Of a DNA stretch of 64,000 nt, positions 1-9,130 are shown piece after piece (the stretch's first letter is position 1; every line of letters begins with the position of its first letter). The stretch spans positions 80,464 through 144,463 of the forward strand of contig CAXXFJ010000011.1 in the NCBI GenBank assembly GCA_963677415.2. Direction: 5' to 3'. The position numbers were made by a program, and so were the translations under genes. This DNA comes from JAQUTK01 sp963677415 (GTDB lineage: Bacteria; Bacteroidota; Bacteroidia; Bacteroidales; JAQUTK01). The notes under the pieces were generated by a model. The model saw only the letters and a program-made list of their open reading frames with translations, was not told the origin of the DNA and ran no database searches.

Positions 1-1665
1 CTGAGCTATCTCTTTGAAATCAGGATAGACACACCATTGTCCAATTTCATGACTAACTGTTGGTTTGCCGTTGTCAGGTAATTTCTTTGACCAATCGTAG
101 TCTGATCTTGGTGGTTGAGCGTTAATGACACTTTTCAGTTGCTCTCCCCATTGCTGGATACGCGGTGCGGGTGTGCTGTTAAAATCACTCTCAGGAAGTA
201 TTGGCCAACCGGCACCGGTAGAATAGAGACGGCGTGAATCTTTCTTTTTCCAGTACGTATCAAAGTCTGCCAGCCATTTATTCGAACCTTTTCCAGCCGG
301 TTCATTTCCGTAAAGCATCATACAGAAGGAAGGGTGATTGCCAAAGGCATTGACAATACGTTCGCTCTCTTCGTAGATGAATTTATCCAACGGCTTACCA
401 TCGCCAATAGTTGCTCCGTCATTCGCCCATGATGAGCATTCAATATGCAGATACAAACCGAGTTTGTCCGCTGCTTCGAAGGCTGCTTCCGGAGGACACC
501 AGGAGTGAAATCGGAAATGGTTAAGGCCATGCGCTTTGGCCACTTTGTAGATATCCATCCAGAATTGCGTATCTGTTGCCGGATAACCGGTCTTTGGGAA
601 GATAGAACATTCCAACGTGCCTCTCAGGATAATTGGCCTGCCGTTAATGGTAAACTGAGTGCCTTTGGTTTTGAATTCGCGCATACCGAAAGTAATCTCT
701 TTGACATCCCTCCCTTTCTTGGAATCCAAGGTAACAACCATCTTGTAAAGATTTGGGTGAAACTCATCCCAGAGCATTGGATCACTTCCCATCGGATATT
801 CCAGTTCGATCTCTTTTGTGGTATTATCCACGAATACTTTTGTATCCAAAGCATTCATTTTCTGACCGTTCTCTGCAAGCTGAGCCTGCAAACTGATACT
901 TCCTTTTATTTTCTTTCCGGCACTATTATTCAATGTAACTTTGACTTTCACCTTCTTGTCGGCAAGGTTTGGATATACTTTTACATCCGACACGAATAAT
1001 GAAGGAGTAGCCTGAAGTTCCAGTTTCCCCACCATCCCATTCCAGTTTGTCTGAGTGTGGTCAGTAATACTACTGGAGTTTGGGCCTACATTGATCTCTT
1101 TCACTCTGTTATCCACGCGAACTGTGATTGTGTGTTTTCCGGGCACCATCCATTGAGTAAGATCAAAGATGTGAGGAGCTCCCAATGCATTTTGCATGCC
1201 CGCTTCCTGATCGTCAATCCAAACCGATGTTTCCCAATGGCAACGCTCCAGATATAGTTGAATGGATTTACCTTTCCAGTCGGCTGGAATAGTTACCTCT
1301 TTCTGATACCAAGCCGCCCCCACGTAGTATTTGACTGGTTGCAGAAAGAAAGGCACTTTGATATTATCCGGCTGGCGATACTTCTCATATCTGGGAATTG
1401 TAAAATAAGACGCATCATTCAGTGTGCCTGTCCACGGAGTTTTGAGAGTTATGTCATCCCCTTTTCCATTCGTCGTCATGGAGCCGGGTAGGTTTACTTT
1501 GTCCGCCAAAGACTGATTGTACCATTTCTCTTGTATCCCTTTATCCTCACGATCAATGGCAAAGCGCCATTCTCCGGACAAATTAATGTTACCTTCTGTC
1601 TTCTTTGCAATGACCGGCATCAAAGCCATCATTATCAGACAAGTTAAGATCAGCTTTTTAATCAT
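1..1665 (-). CDS. Glycoside hydrolase family 2 protein, partial (C-terminus outside window)
   Basis: Secreted or periplasmic exo-glycosidase of the GH2 beta-galactosidase/beta-glucuronidase type. The start at 1665 gives a signal peptide (MIKKLILTCLIMMALMPVIA). It is followed by a jelly-roll sugar-binding domain (about residues 30-220), an immunoglobulin-like domain, and a TIM barrel opening near GMREFKTKGTQFTINGRPI. The motif LYGNEPAG (about residue 450) carries the Asn-Glu of the GH2 acid/base catalyst, and SHEIGQW near the window edge is a candidate nucleophile region. I translated the frame from 1665 to base 1 in stretches and saw no stop, so 555 codons are present and the rest lies before base 1. 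It follows the DUF5107-TPR gene by 33 bases, so it is probably the last visible gene of a sugar-use operon. Substrate cannot be told; galactosides or arabinosides are guesses. Confidence 0.88.
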   Translation of the reverse strand, partial: MIKKLILTCLIMMALMPVIAKKTEGNINLSGEWRFAIDREDKGIQEKWYNQSLADKVNLPGSMTTNGKGDDITLKTPWTGTLNDASYFTIPRYEKYRQPDNIKVPFFLQPVKYYVGAAWYQKEVTIPADWKGKSIQLYLERCHWETSVWIDDQEAGMQNALGAPHIFDLTQWMVPGKHTITVRVDNRVKEINVGPNSSSITDHTQTNWNGMVGKLELQATPSLFVSDVKVYPNLADKKVKVKVTLNNSAGKKIKGSISLQAQLAENGQKMNALDTKVFVDNTTKEIELEYPMGSDPMLWDEFHPNLYKMVVTLDSKKGRDVKEITFGMREFKTKGTQFTINGRPIILRGTLECSIFPKTGYPATDTQFWMDIYKVAKAHGLNHFRFHSWCPPEAAFEAADKLGLYLHIECSSWANDGATIGDGKPLDKFIYEESERIVNAFGNHPSFCMMLYGNEPAGKGSNKWLADFDTYWKKKDSRRLYSTGAGWPILPESDFNSTPAPRIQQWGEQLKSVINAQPPRSDYDWSKKLPDNGKPTVSHEIGQWCVYPDFKEIAQ

Positions 1666-1698
1666 GTTTTCCCTTTTTTTTGTATGGTGTTGTTACTC

Positions 1699-3483
1699 TT
1701 ATAGCAAGCTACTTCTCATAGCCATAATTCCCTGATGATTGGGATCCTGTGCAGCCGCCCTGTTCAGAAGCTCCAATGCTTTCTTTTTGTTTCCAAGTCC
1801 CTGCTCGCCCAGTGCCATCATGTAATTGCAATGGATACTGTTTCGCAGGTTAAGATCATCGTCCCAGATCAATAAATCAGGGAGTGACACTGCGAAATAA
1901 TCCATCTTTATGGTGTCGTTCAAATGCTTTTCCCCGAAGTTGATTAACCTCAGGAAGCGGTTTGATGCTTCTTCTTGACGTCCAAGTTTCAGAAGAGCAA
2001 GTCCCTGATAATAGATCTTGTCTGGTTTTTGGTCGTTGTAGTAGATGGCCGCGGCAGGTTCGCTTGTGCCGTCTTTTGCTAACTCCCAATAGGAAAAAGC
2101 CTTCTCATTATTCCCCATTGCTTCATAGGCACATCCCAGGTAATAATGGAAATCATTCTCCTGTGCATTGAAAAGTTTCCCTTCGCCCAGATGATGCGGA
2201 TAGATCAGACACTCTTCCAACAATCCGATGGCTACTTCATTCTTGCCGAACTGAAGTGCTTGTTTTGCCAATTCCATGCGGGCAATCTGATACTGTGCAC
2301 TCACTTTCCCTTCCCCACCTTCCCATGGATGAAACTTATGTGCATCGAGCATCTCTTTTGCTTCCTGATACCGTCCCAATTGATTCAGCAGCGTAATTAC
2401 TTCCAGATAAAGATCGTCACGCTGTTCCACCAAGTCGTAGTATTTCTTCATGAAAGCCAGCCGTTCTTCCTGCGGACGATTGATTCGCTTGTACAACTGG
2501 TCGAGCTCCATCAGTATGCGGGCATCGGAAGTATCCAGCGAAAATGCCCTTTCCAGACAATCGACAGCCTTTTTTGTCTTTCCCTGTTTGTTGAAATACC
2601 CCAGCGACAGGTTACGTAGTACGGTCGGGAATGAGTGATCCAATTTAGCAGAAAGCTCCCAGTTTGCTATTGCCTCCTGATACTGACGTTTGTCATACCA
2701 AAGATTACCGAGATAGTAAGGTGCCTTCGCATCTGTTGGATTCTTTTCCTTTGCATATTCCAACGCAAGAATATCCTCCAGCCGGTTTGGAAAACAATAG
2801 TCCGGTGCATGAGCAGCAGCTTTTGCAAAACTGTCTGCCGCCTCCTTTTTGCCTGCCAAACTCTGTGCTCGGGCCAGGTAATACCAGGTCATTGGAGTGG
2901 TCTCAATCTGTGTCGCAACATGCCAGACCTTAATAGCTTCCTCCAGAAATCCGGCGGCTACATAATCCAATGCAATCTCATCATAATTAGAAGCCTTAAC
3001 GTGCATCAGTTCATTCATCAGAGTAAGTGCCTCTTCGTTACCCGTCAGCAGGTATTTTTCAAACAAACAGCCGTAATTGAAACGGTCAATTTGTAAGGAT
3101 TCATCAATCAATGCCAATGCCTCCTTTTCTCGTCCGGCGACACGCAGGAGTGCAGTCTTCAGATGACGGGCACGGTGATTATGTCCGTTACGAATCAAAC
3201 TCTTCTCTATTTCTTCCAATGCATCGCCAATTCTTCCCAGCGCTGCGGAGATTTGCGCGCAACTAAAGTAACCGGCATCCTGCCAAGCTGCATTCCAACA
3301 CGCTTTAAAGAAAGCATCGTAAGCTTCTTCGTCACGCCCCTGATATTTCAAAGAGAGTCCCAAGTTGTATAACGGTTCACCGTCGTACGGATTTGGATTG
3401 CGTTGTAACTGCGTCTCAACAGCTGTTCGCAGATAACGCTCCGCTTTGCTGAACTGTCCGCGACGGAGCAGCCAAAGTCCCAT
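1699..3483 (-). CDS. TPR-repeat C-terminal part of a DUF5107-TPR protein (split by frameshift)
   Basis: 594 residues made almost entirely of tetratricopeptide-like helical hairpins, for example the runs around YNLGLSLKYQGRDEEAYDAF and APYYLGNLWYDKRQYQEA. The first methionine is internal: the same frame continues upstream as GTGNVQNNNAMGLWLLRRG with no start codon. It therefore looks like the second half of one protein whose first half is the reading frame ending at 3348. DUF5107 proteins of Bacteroides usually run to about 1,100 residues with the DUF domain first and TPRs after, and joining the two parts here gives that size. No signal peptide is visible, so a cytoplasmic role is likely. Function of the family is not established; its place between a GH2 enzyme and a sugar porter suggests carbohydrate handling. 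Confidence 0.85.
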   Translation of the reverse strand: MGLWLLRRGQFSKAERYLRTAVETQLQRNPNPYDGEPLYNLGLSLKYQGRDEEAYDAFFKACWNAAWQDAGYFSCAQISAALGRIGDALEEIEKSLIRNGHNHRARHLKTALLRVAGREKEALALIDESLQIDRFNYGCLFEKYLLTGNEEALTLMNELMHVKASNYDEIALDYVAAGFLEEAIKVWHVATQIETTPMTWYYLARAQSLAGKKEAADSFAKAAAHAPDYCFPNRLEDILALEYAKEKNPTDAKAPYYLGNLWYDKRQYQEAIANWELSAKLDHSFPTVLRNLSLGYFNKQGKTKKAVDCLERAFSLDTSDARILMELDQLYKRINRPQEERLAFMKKYYDLVEQRDDLYLEVITLLNQLGRYQEAKEMLDAHKFHPWEGGEGKVSAQYQIARMELAKQALQFGKNEVAIGLLEECLIYPHHLGEGKLFNAQENDFHYYLGCAYEAMGNNEKAFSYWELAKDGTSEPAAAIYYNDQKPDKIYYQGLALLKLGRQEEASNRFLRLINFGEKHLNDTIKMDYFAVSLPDLLIWDDDLNLRNSIHCNYMMALGEQGLGNKKKALELLNRAAAQDPNHQGIMAMRSSLL

Positions 3484-4988
3484 CGCATTATTATTCTGTA
3501 CATTGCCCGTTCCCGTTTCAGCGCCTCGAGATAATAGTCTGTCGGATTATAGGTCGCATGACGATACTGCTCCAGATGCAACCCCGTCAGATAAAGTTGT
3601 TCGATTGAAGGTGTCTCTTCCGGCGAGAGAGCTGCTTTTGCCGATTCCGGTATTGGTTTGGAGTCGTTCTTCTCCGGTTTCCAGTCCAATACAAGTTTTC
3701 CTTGTGGGTTATAAATTGCAAGAGAAAGTTCGTCCATCCGGCATCCCTTCATCTCAATTTCTTTTTCATAGACCATCTCCGGAGTAAGAGTCTGTTCATC
3801 TTCCAGCAAGAGACTCTCTTTGCCGGACAATACAATCCGCAACGATTGCTGAGAAGTGGCAAACAGTTTGAGGCAAACCTTTCCCCCTTCCACTTCGTCT
3901 ATATTCAGCAGTAAATCTTTACTTGCATTCTTGACAACACCCAGTTCGCGGTAGGGGAGAAAATACTGAGTGAAACTCTTCTCCTCATAGGGCTGTAACC
4001 AAGAGAAGTCCGGCTGATTGTCCGTATATACCCCCGCCATCAATTCGATATACGGACCATTGTTGTCTGTCAGGTTCCGGTCCCAAGCCCGGCCGAAATC
4101 TCCATTTCCCCAGGTCCATTGCTTCTTGCCCGGTGAAACGTGATGGTTTGCCACATGCAACACACCTGCCCGTGTATCATTCTCATATCCACCCACAAAG
4201 TTGAAACGACTTTGGATAGCCATATACGATGTTGGCACCGGGATATTCTTGTAATTAGAGATATCCACACCGGCAGAATAATCCATCTTATAATACGTAC
4301 CCGTAGCAATAGGGAATGTTGAGACATCCCGTTTGCCATGGTCAAAGACCGCATTCACATCCGGTGGGAATACGCTTTGGTAATAATCGTTGACCGCTAC
4401 CGCAGGATTGGCCCACCACAGGAAGGTCTGTGGCATCGGGGTTCGGTTATACAATTTGCCTTTAATCTCCAGATAGGCAACACCCGGTCTCAGTGTGAAT
4501 CCCGCCATCCCCTTCTGGTGAAACATCTGTTCCATTTCGCTGACCCATACCGTCACGCTGCCGTCAGGAAACTCCTCAATGTAGCTGTCAATACATTGAA
4601 ATGTACTTGGACGATGGTGTTGAGGCCAGTTGAATTCGATACCGCCTGAGATCCAGGGACCAGTCAGTCCGACAAGCGCCGGCTTCACCACTTCATTGTA
4701 ATAGATGAAATGACGTTGTTTGATCTTATCATAGGCCATTTGTACACGACCACCCAGTTCAGGCAGGATCATCACCTTGATATATTCATTCTCCAGATAG
4801 ATGGCATGATACACTTTGTCCCTCTTTTCATCCGCAATCTTTTCTATTACCGGATAGGGATATACCACGCCGCTACTCCCTTGATAGACTCTCTTTTCAA
4901 GAAATATAGGATTCTTTTCGGGTTGACCTATTTCATAGGTTGGTAGGATGACGTCTTCTTTCCAGGCTTTTACCATTTTGCTGTTCAT
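3348..4988 (-). CDS. DUF5107 N-terminal part of a DUF5107-TPR protein (split by frameshift)
   Basis: The first ~490 residues are a DUF5107 domain, which resembles the galactose-mutarotase beta-sandwich fold (VMILPELGGRVQMAYD, GGIEFNWPQHHRPSTF, WTWGNGDFGRAWDRNLTD). After residues DYYLEALKRE the frame runs into an unrelated Arg/Ser-rich tail (about residues 494-546) that overlaps the next reading frame; this tail is an artefact of a missing base near 3505-3512. Restoring one A in the minus-strand GAACGGGC gives a continuous ...ALKRETGNVQNNNAMG... protein. The start at 4988 overlaps the stop of the sugar porter by four bases (ATGA), so the two are translationally linked. Either the gene is a real pseudogene or the sequence has an indel. 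Confidence 0.85.
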   Translation of the reverse strand: MNSKMVKAWKEDVILPTYEIGQPEKNPIFLEKRVYQGSSGVVYPYPVIEKIADEKRDKVYHAIYLENEYIKVMILPELGGRVQMAYDKIKQRHFIYYNEVVKPALVGLTGPWISGGIEFNWPQHHRPSTFQCIDSYIEEFPDGSVTVWVSEMEQMFHQKGMAGFTLRPGVAYLEIKGKLYNRTPMPQTFLWWANPAVAVNDYYQSVFPPDVNAVFDHGKRDVSTFPIATGTYYKMDYSAGVDISNYKNIPVPTSYMAIQSRFNFVGGYENDTRAGVLHVANHHVSPGKKQWTWGNGDFGRAWDRNLTDNNGPYIELMAGVYTDNQPDFSWLQPYEEKSFTQYFLPYRELGVVKNASKDLLLNIDEVEGGKVCLKLFATSQQSLRIVLSGKESLLLEDEQTLTPEMVYEKEIEMKGCRMDELSLAIYNPQGKLVLDWKPEKNDSKPIPESAKAALSPEETPSIEQLYLTGLHLEQYRHATYNPTDYYLEALKRERAMYRIIMRWDFGCSVADSSAKRSVICEQLLRRSYNAIQIRTTVNRYTTWDSL

Positions 4989-6373
4989 TTAATCAATTCT
5001 TTTTCCAACCTCTCCAATGATTTACCTTTTGTCTCCGGCAATTCTTTTTGAATGAAGATAAATCCGCCTATGCAGATTAGGCTATAAATCCAGAAGGTAC
5101 CACTACTTCCCAAAAACTTGTTCAGTAAGGGAAATGTGTATGTCAGAGTGAAACAACCTGCCCACAAACCAAAGGTGCAGACAGCCATGGCTACACCACG
5201 CACTGAATTGGGAAATATCTCGGAGAGTAAGACCCAAGTCACTGGACCGAGTGACATGGCATAGCAAGCAATGGCCATGACCACCAATACGACCATAAAC
5301 CATCCGCTGATCTCAAAGAAATAGCAGGCACCCAGTATCAAATAAATACCTGCAAGTCCGCCCGCGCCAATCTTCATTAAAGCACGTCGTCCCAAGCGAT
5401 CAACGGTAAAGATGGCGACAAAGGTGAATACCAGATTGGCAATTCCTGTAATGACAATATTAAATAAGACATCGTCCAATGTAAATCCTGCGGATTGGAA
5501 TATCTCCTGAGCATAGTTGAAAATGACATTTGTGCCGCACCATTGCTGGAATATGGCAATTACAAGCCCAATGATCAACACCTTACGCATCGGACGGCTA
5601 AACAATTTCTTCAGACCTCCACTTTCACCTGCCTTTTGCTGATTTCCCTTTTCGATGTCAGTCACTTCTTGCTGTGCATAGTCGGAGCCGCCAATCTTAG
5701 TCAGAGCTGCCGATGCTTTCTGCTTATACCCGTTGATATACAACCAGCGCGGACTTTCCGGTATAAAGAAAACCAGTAGAAAGAATAAACCGGCAGGAAA
5801 AGCCGCTGCCCAAAACATCCATCGCCAGCCCATCATCCCGTTCCATGACTCTGCGATCTGCTGCGCGGTAAAGTCTACCGGCACAGGTTCGGCCAGCAGC
5901 CAGTTTACGATCTGAGCGCCCAATATGCCCAGCACAATTGTCAGCTGGTTCAGAGAAACCAGTCTGCCACGAATCGCCGTAGGAGAGACTTCCGCGATAT
6001 ACATTGGTGAGAGATTTGAGGCAATCCCGATTCCTATACCACCCAGAAAGCGGGCAATCAGGAAAATAGTAAAGTCGGAAGCAGCTCCGGTGTAATAAGC
6101 AGAAATAAGGAATATCAAGGCAGAAACGATGAGCAATTTCTTTCGTCCGAAACGGTCGGCAAGCATACCACTCAGCATCGCTCCGATGAGGCAGCCCAAC
6201 AAAGCCACACTCATTGCCCACCCTTGCATAAAAGGATCATTTGCAATCTGAAAGAACTGTTCGTAAAAAGGTTTGGCACCACCAATGACCACCCAGTCAT
6301 AACCGAAGAGTAGTCCCCCCATTGCGGAAACCATGCAAATGAAATAGACAAATCTTTTGTTCAAGTTCTTCAT
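4985..6373 (-). CDS. MFS sugar porter family transporter (XylE/GLUT-like)
   Basis: Inner-membrane proton-sugar symporter of the major facilitator superfamily, 462 residues with about 12 hydrophobic segments. Diagnostic sugar-porter motifs are all present: DRFGRKKLL after TM2, the PMYIAEVSPTAIRGRL signature after TM4, PESPRWLYING before the central loop, DRLGRRALM after TM8, and PETKGKSLERLE at the C-terminus. The length matches the family. It is first in a minus-strand operon with the DUF5107-TPR and GH2 genes and is divergent from the AraC regulator, which suggests uptake of the monosaccharide released by the glycosidase. Which sugar (xylose, arabinose, galactose) cannot be read from sequence. 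The 5' flank contains TTATTTTG, one base off the Bacteroides -7 consensus. Confidence 0.93.
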   Translation of the reverse strand: MKNLNKRFVYFICMVSAMGGLLFGYDWVVIGGAKPFYEQFFQIANDPFMQGWAMSVALLGCLIGAMLSGMLADRFGRKKLLIVSALIFLISAYYTGAASDFTIFLIARFLGGIGIGIASNLSPMYIAEVSPTAIRGRLVSLNQLTIVLGILGAQIVNWLLAEPVPVDFTAQQIAESWNGMMGWRWMFWAAAFPAGLFFLLVFFIPESPRWLYINGYKQKASAALTKIGGSDYAQQEVTDIEKGNQQKAGESGGLKKLFSRPMRKVLIIGLVIAIFQQWCGTNVIFNYAQEIFQSAGFTLDDVLFNIVITGIANLVFTFVAIFTVDRLGRRALMKIGAGGLAGIYLILGACYFFEISGWFMVVLVVMAIACYAMSLGPVTWVLLSEIFPNSVRGVAMAVCTFGLWAGCFTLTYTFPLLNKFLGSSGTFWIYSLICIGGFIFIQKELPETKGKSLERLEKELIK

Positions 6374-6508
6374 ATTCTATCAGATATTAATTTCAGAATG
6401 CAAAATAACTCCTTTTTAATCAGCATATAAATAGAATATTTTATTATTTAGATGGACTATTCTATTATTTCAGTAGTTTTGCTGCAGATGTTTAATTGTA
6501 AGAGAAAA

Positions 6509-7399
6509 ATGAAAAGAAAAGATGGTTTCAGCGGACAGCGTGCAATCGTTCTCCCGCAAAGTCTGTTGGTGATGATGGAGCAAGATCCGTTCATGTCATC
6601 TCTTTATGTAACTGATATCGGTTATTATCCTGCAGCTGAAGGACATTACCGCAATCGTCCGAAGGGGATTCCACAATATATATTAATCTATTGTGTAAAA
6701 GGAGTGGGATGGTTTGAGGTGCAAGGATTGCGTCGTTCCGTACTTGAAAACCAGTACTTCATTCTTCCTGCTGGAGAGCCCCATTCCTATGGGACCAATG
6801 GTAGCAATCCATGGACTATTTACTGGATTCACTTTAAAGGAAGTCAGTCATCCTATTATACAGATCCTCTTAGTCAGTATCCTAAAGAAATTATTCCGTG
6901 TAAAACCTCTCGTATTGAAGAGCGAAATAACCTGTTTGAACAGGTTTATCATATGTTGGAAATGGGATATAGTGTGCAGCATTTGCAATTTGCGAATATT
7001 TCTTTGCACTATTATTTAGCAACCTTCAAATATCTGAATCTCTATCGTCAATCCACACCGATAAGTCAGGATATGGATCAAGATGTGGTGGATCTGGCTA
7101 TTCATTATATGAAAGAGAATATCGAAAAGACGCTAAAGGTTGAGGAAATTGCTCAGGAGTTTCATCTCTCACAACCCCATTTTTATGCTCAGTTTCTTAA
7201 AAAAACAGGTTCTTCTCCCATTAAATATCTTATCAATCTTCGCATTCAGAAGGCGTGCAATTACCTGGATTTCAGTTCGATGAAAATTAACCATATCTGT
7301 TATAAGATCGGTTATGAGGACCCTCATTACTTCAGCCGGATCTTTACAAAGATCATGGGGATATCACCCCAAGCCTATCGGCAACGAGACAAGGGATAA
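6509..7399 (+). CDS. AraC family transcriptional regulator
   Basis: Sugar-responsive activator with an N-terminal cupin-like AraC ligand-binding domain (residues ~20-170; PSGEPHSYG-like cupin strand seen as LPAGEPHSYGTNG) and a C-terminal pair of helix-turn-helix motifs (residues ~195-290; TLKVEEIAQEFHLSQPHFYA and KINHICYKIGYEDPHYFSRI). I chose the ATG at 6509 (MKRKDGFSG) because the upstream alternative at 6452 adds a hydrophobic stretch not expected in this family. It is transcribed divergently from the sugar porter-DUF5107-GH2 operon, so it probably controls that operon and possibly itself. 296 residues, normal for the family. Confidence 0.9.
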   Translation: MKRKDGFSGQRAIVLPQSLLVMMEQDPFMSSLYVTDIGYYPAAEGHYRNRPKGIPQYILIYCVKGVGWFEVQGLRRSVLENQYFILPAGEPHSYGTNGSNPWTIYWIHFKGSQSSYYTDPLSQYPKEIIPCKTSRIEERNNLFEQVYHMLEMGYSVQHLQFANISLHYYLATFKYLNLYRQSTPISQDMDQDVVDLAIHYMKENIEKTLKVEEIAQEFHLSQPHFYAQFLKKTGSSPIKYLINLRIQKACNYLDFSSMKINHICYKIGYEDPHYFSRIFTKIMGISPQAYRQRDKG

Positions 7400-7430
7400 A
7401 TCTTGCGGTCATTTCGTCATTGCGGATAGT

Positions 7431-7460
7431 CCGTCATTGCGGGCTTGACCCGCAATCTCC
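7431..7460 (+). repeat. Palindromic intergenic repeat, copy 1
   Basis: Thirty bases that recur exactly, in inverted orientation, at 14736-14765. The core is a perfect hairpin, ATTGCGGG-CTTGA-CCCGCAAT (7436-7456). A partial degenerate copy (GTCATTGCGGA) lies just upstream. This type of REP-like palindrome is common between genes in many bacteria; here it sits right after the AraC gene and marks the left border of an accessory segment. Confidence 0.85.
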
Positions 7461-7483
7461 AAACAAATAGTAGAACGGTTCGA

Positions 7484-7529
7484 TTAAATACGATATCCCG
7501 TTCAATAGGTCTCCGACAACCAAAGTCCG
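7484..7529 (-). pseudogene. Relic of the 3' end of a PF01637-type ATPase gene
   Basis: Read on the minus strand this stretch gives GLWLSETY-stop-TGYRI-stop, against GLWLSETYGTGYRI-stop at the end of the intact ATPase gene at 9131-10288. The two DNA copies (7477-7529 and 9124-9176) match at 50 of 53 positions, including bases past the stop codon. The relic has a premature TGA and lies in frame just after the stop of the DUF4143 ATPase, which ends naturally at YLPLYMTPLL. It is therefore a leftover of a second copy of the neighbouring ATPase's 3' end. Confidence 0.85.
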
Positions 7530-7543
7530 TGTTTCCAGTAAAT

Positions 7544-8914
7544 TCACAACAACGGTGTCATATACAAGGGCAAATACACAATACCATCTTCTTCCTTCAC
7601 ATCCTTATCATGTAGCACGTAAGGCGAAGATAGTTGGTTGCCGTACTTAGCTATACACTTTTTTAGCGAAGTGAGTGTGTATTTCTTTCCCGACTTCACC
7701 TCTATCGGCGAGATGTTATGCCTGGTGGTGGTCCCCGGTTTGGCAATCAGAAAGTCAATCTCCATACGGTCATCGGCAGAAGTTGTTGAATTTTTACTAT
7801 AGAAATAGAGCTTGTGACCAGAGGCTCTAAGCATTTGCGCTACGATATTTTCCACAAGCATACCTTCGTTTACTTCCAGCTTGCCAAACATCAGCTTCTG
7901 ATAGAGTTCTTCGCTCACAATGCCTCGTTCGTCAAAAGCATGGCTGATGAGCAATCCGGTATCAGACATATAGCATTTCAAGGTAGAGCGCTCCTCATTC
8001 AATTTCAATCCGATGCTTGGTTCGGTAGAGTTATAGCAACAGTTGATGATTTTAGCATCGCTTAACCAGAAGAAGGCTTCTGCGTAATCGCGCATCCTGG
8101 CCTCATTCTGGAGAGCAGACAATTGAAACTTCTTCTCATGCTTCTGCAGTTGGCCTGGTATCTCTTCAAAGATAGCTGTCACTTTAGTTTCCTTACTATC
8201 GGCATATCTTCGTATGTCGTTACGATAGAGCGAAAGAATGTCACGTTTCACCTCATCCACCTTTTCGAAGTTGCGAGTCTCCACATACTTGCTCACAGCC
8301 TGAGGCATACCACCTACTATCATGTATTGACGGAAGTAGTCTAAAGCCCTGCGATGGAATGTTCCCATGGACAGTCGTTTCTCAAACTGATTTCGAATGT
8401 AAGGCATCATCACCTCATCGCCCATGGCCCAAAGAAATTCTTCAAAGTCCATGGGATGCATTTCAATGGCATGTTCTTCAGATGGCAACATGATATCCTT
8501 TACATTCTTCTTGATAGAGATTAGCGAACCGGTTTCGATATAATCAAACCGATGGTCAATCACCAAGTGTTTGATGGCAGCACGAGCACGTGGACAGAAC
8601 TGCACTTCATCGAAAATGATCAGCGAACGTGCCTCCTCATGCGCCCCTCCTCTGGGAGTTAGCTTGCGCTTGAAATAAACTTCAAGGTTCAAGAAGAGTG
8701 TGTCAAGATCATCTAAATAGATATTGAAGAATTCAATCACTTGCGGATTCACTTTGCTAAAGTCCACGAGCATATAAGAGTCGTATTCCTTGTGAGCAAA
8801 CTCCTCCACGATATAGCTCTTGCCAATGCGTCGTGCGCCTTCAATCAAGAGGGCTACTTCGCCTTTACGATTTTGCTTCCAATCAAGCAGTTGCTGATAT
8901 ATTTTTCTCTTCAT
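7544..8914 (-). CDS. AAA family ATPase with DUF4143 domain
   Basis: Member of the AAA_14/DUF4143 group of predicted P-loop ATPases. The Walker A motif GARRIGKS is near residue 25, Walker B LIIFDEVQFCPRA near residue 100, and the C-terminal half carries the DUF4143 region ending in a restriction-endonuclease-like strand pattern (MEIDFLIAKPG ... ISPIEVKSGKKYT), that is, a D...ExK arrangement. The start at 8914 (MKRKIYQQLLDWK) fits the family; a start at 8947 would add 11 residues. Biological function of the family is unknown. The gene is flanked by direct repeats of the 3' end of the next ATPase gene (7477-7529 and 9124-9176), which suggests it was inserted there. A TATGTTTG -7 box lies 72 bases upstream. 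Confidence 0.9.
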   Translation of the reverse strand: MKRKIYQQLLDWKQNRKGEVALLIEGARRIGKSYIVEEFAHKEYDSYMLVDFSKVNPQVIEFFNIYLDDLDTLFLNLEVYFKRKLTPRGGAHEEARSLIIFDEVQFCPRARAAIKHLVIDHRFDYIETGSLISIKKNVKDIMLPSEEHAIEMHPMDFEEFLWAMGDEVMMPYIRNQFEKRLSMGTFHRRALDYFRQYMIVGGMPQAVSKYVETRNFEKVDEVKRDILSLYRNDIRRYADSKETKVTAIFEEIPGQLQKHEKKFQLSALQNEARMRDYAEAFFWLSDAKIINCCYNSTEPSIGLKLNEERSTLKCYMSDTGLLISHAFDERGIVSEELYQKLMFGKLEVNEGMLVENIVAQMLRASGHKLYFYSKNSTTSADDRMEIDFLIAKPGTTTRHNISPIEVKSGKKYTLTSLKKCIAKYGNQLSSPYVLHDKDVKEEDGIVYLPLYMTPLL

Positions 8915-8985
8915 AGTTACCTTAATGCACGATTTTGAGATCTTCAAGATTCATATTTACCACCTTTTCGAGGTTTTCAACAATG

Positions 8986-8993
8986 CAAACATA
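8986..8993 (-). promoter_or_regulatory. Probable -7 box of the DUF4143 ATPase gene
   Basis: Minus-strand TATGTTTG matches the Bacteroides TAnnTTTG consensus exactly and lies 72 bases before the chosen start codon. No good -33 TTG was seen. Confidence 0.5.
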
Positions 8994-9004
8994 CACATAA
9001 ATGA

Positions 9005-9024
9005 GGTTTTATCGATATAAAACC
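9005..9024. promoter_or_regulatory. Inverted repeat upstream of the DUF4143 ATPase promoter
   Basis: GGTTTTAT-CGAT-ATAAAACC is a perfect 8-bp inverted repeat located 11 bases upstream of the -7 box, where a -33 contact would be expected. It is a candidate operator; no regulator is assigned. Confidence 0.4.
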
Positions 9025-9130
9025 ATAAGAAAAATCACACTTATAAGATTATCACTCTCATTTCTGGTAGGCAACATCCTTTATTATATCAGGCAATTCT
9101 GTTTGCGTCGCTTGAGAGTGACTGGTTCGA

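Noticed and set aside
445..999. 184-codon plus-strand frame opposite the GH2 gene
   Set aside because: The minus strand encodes a clear GH2 protein through the whole stretch; the plus frame has no recognisable domain and is a shadow.
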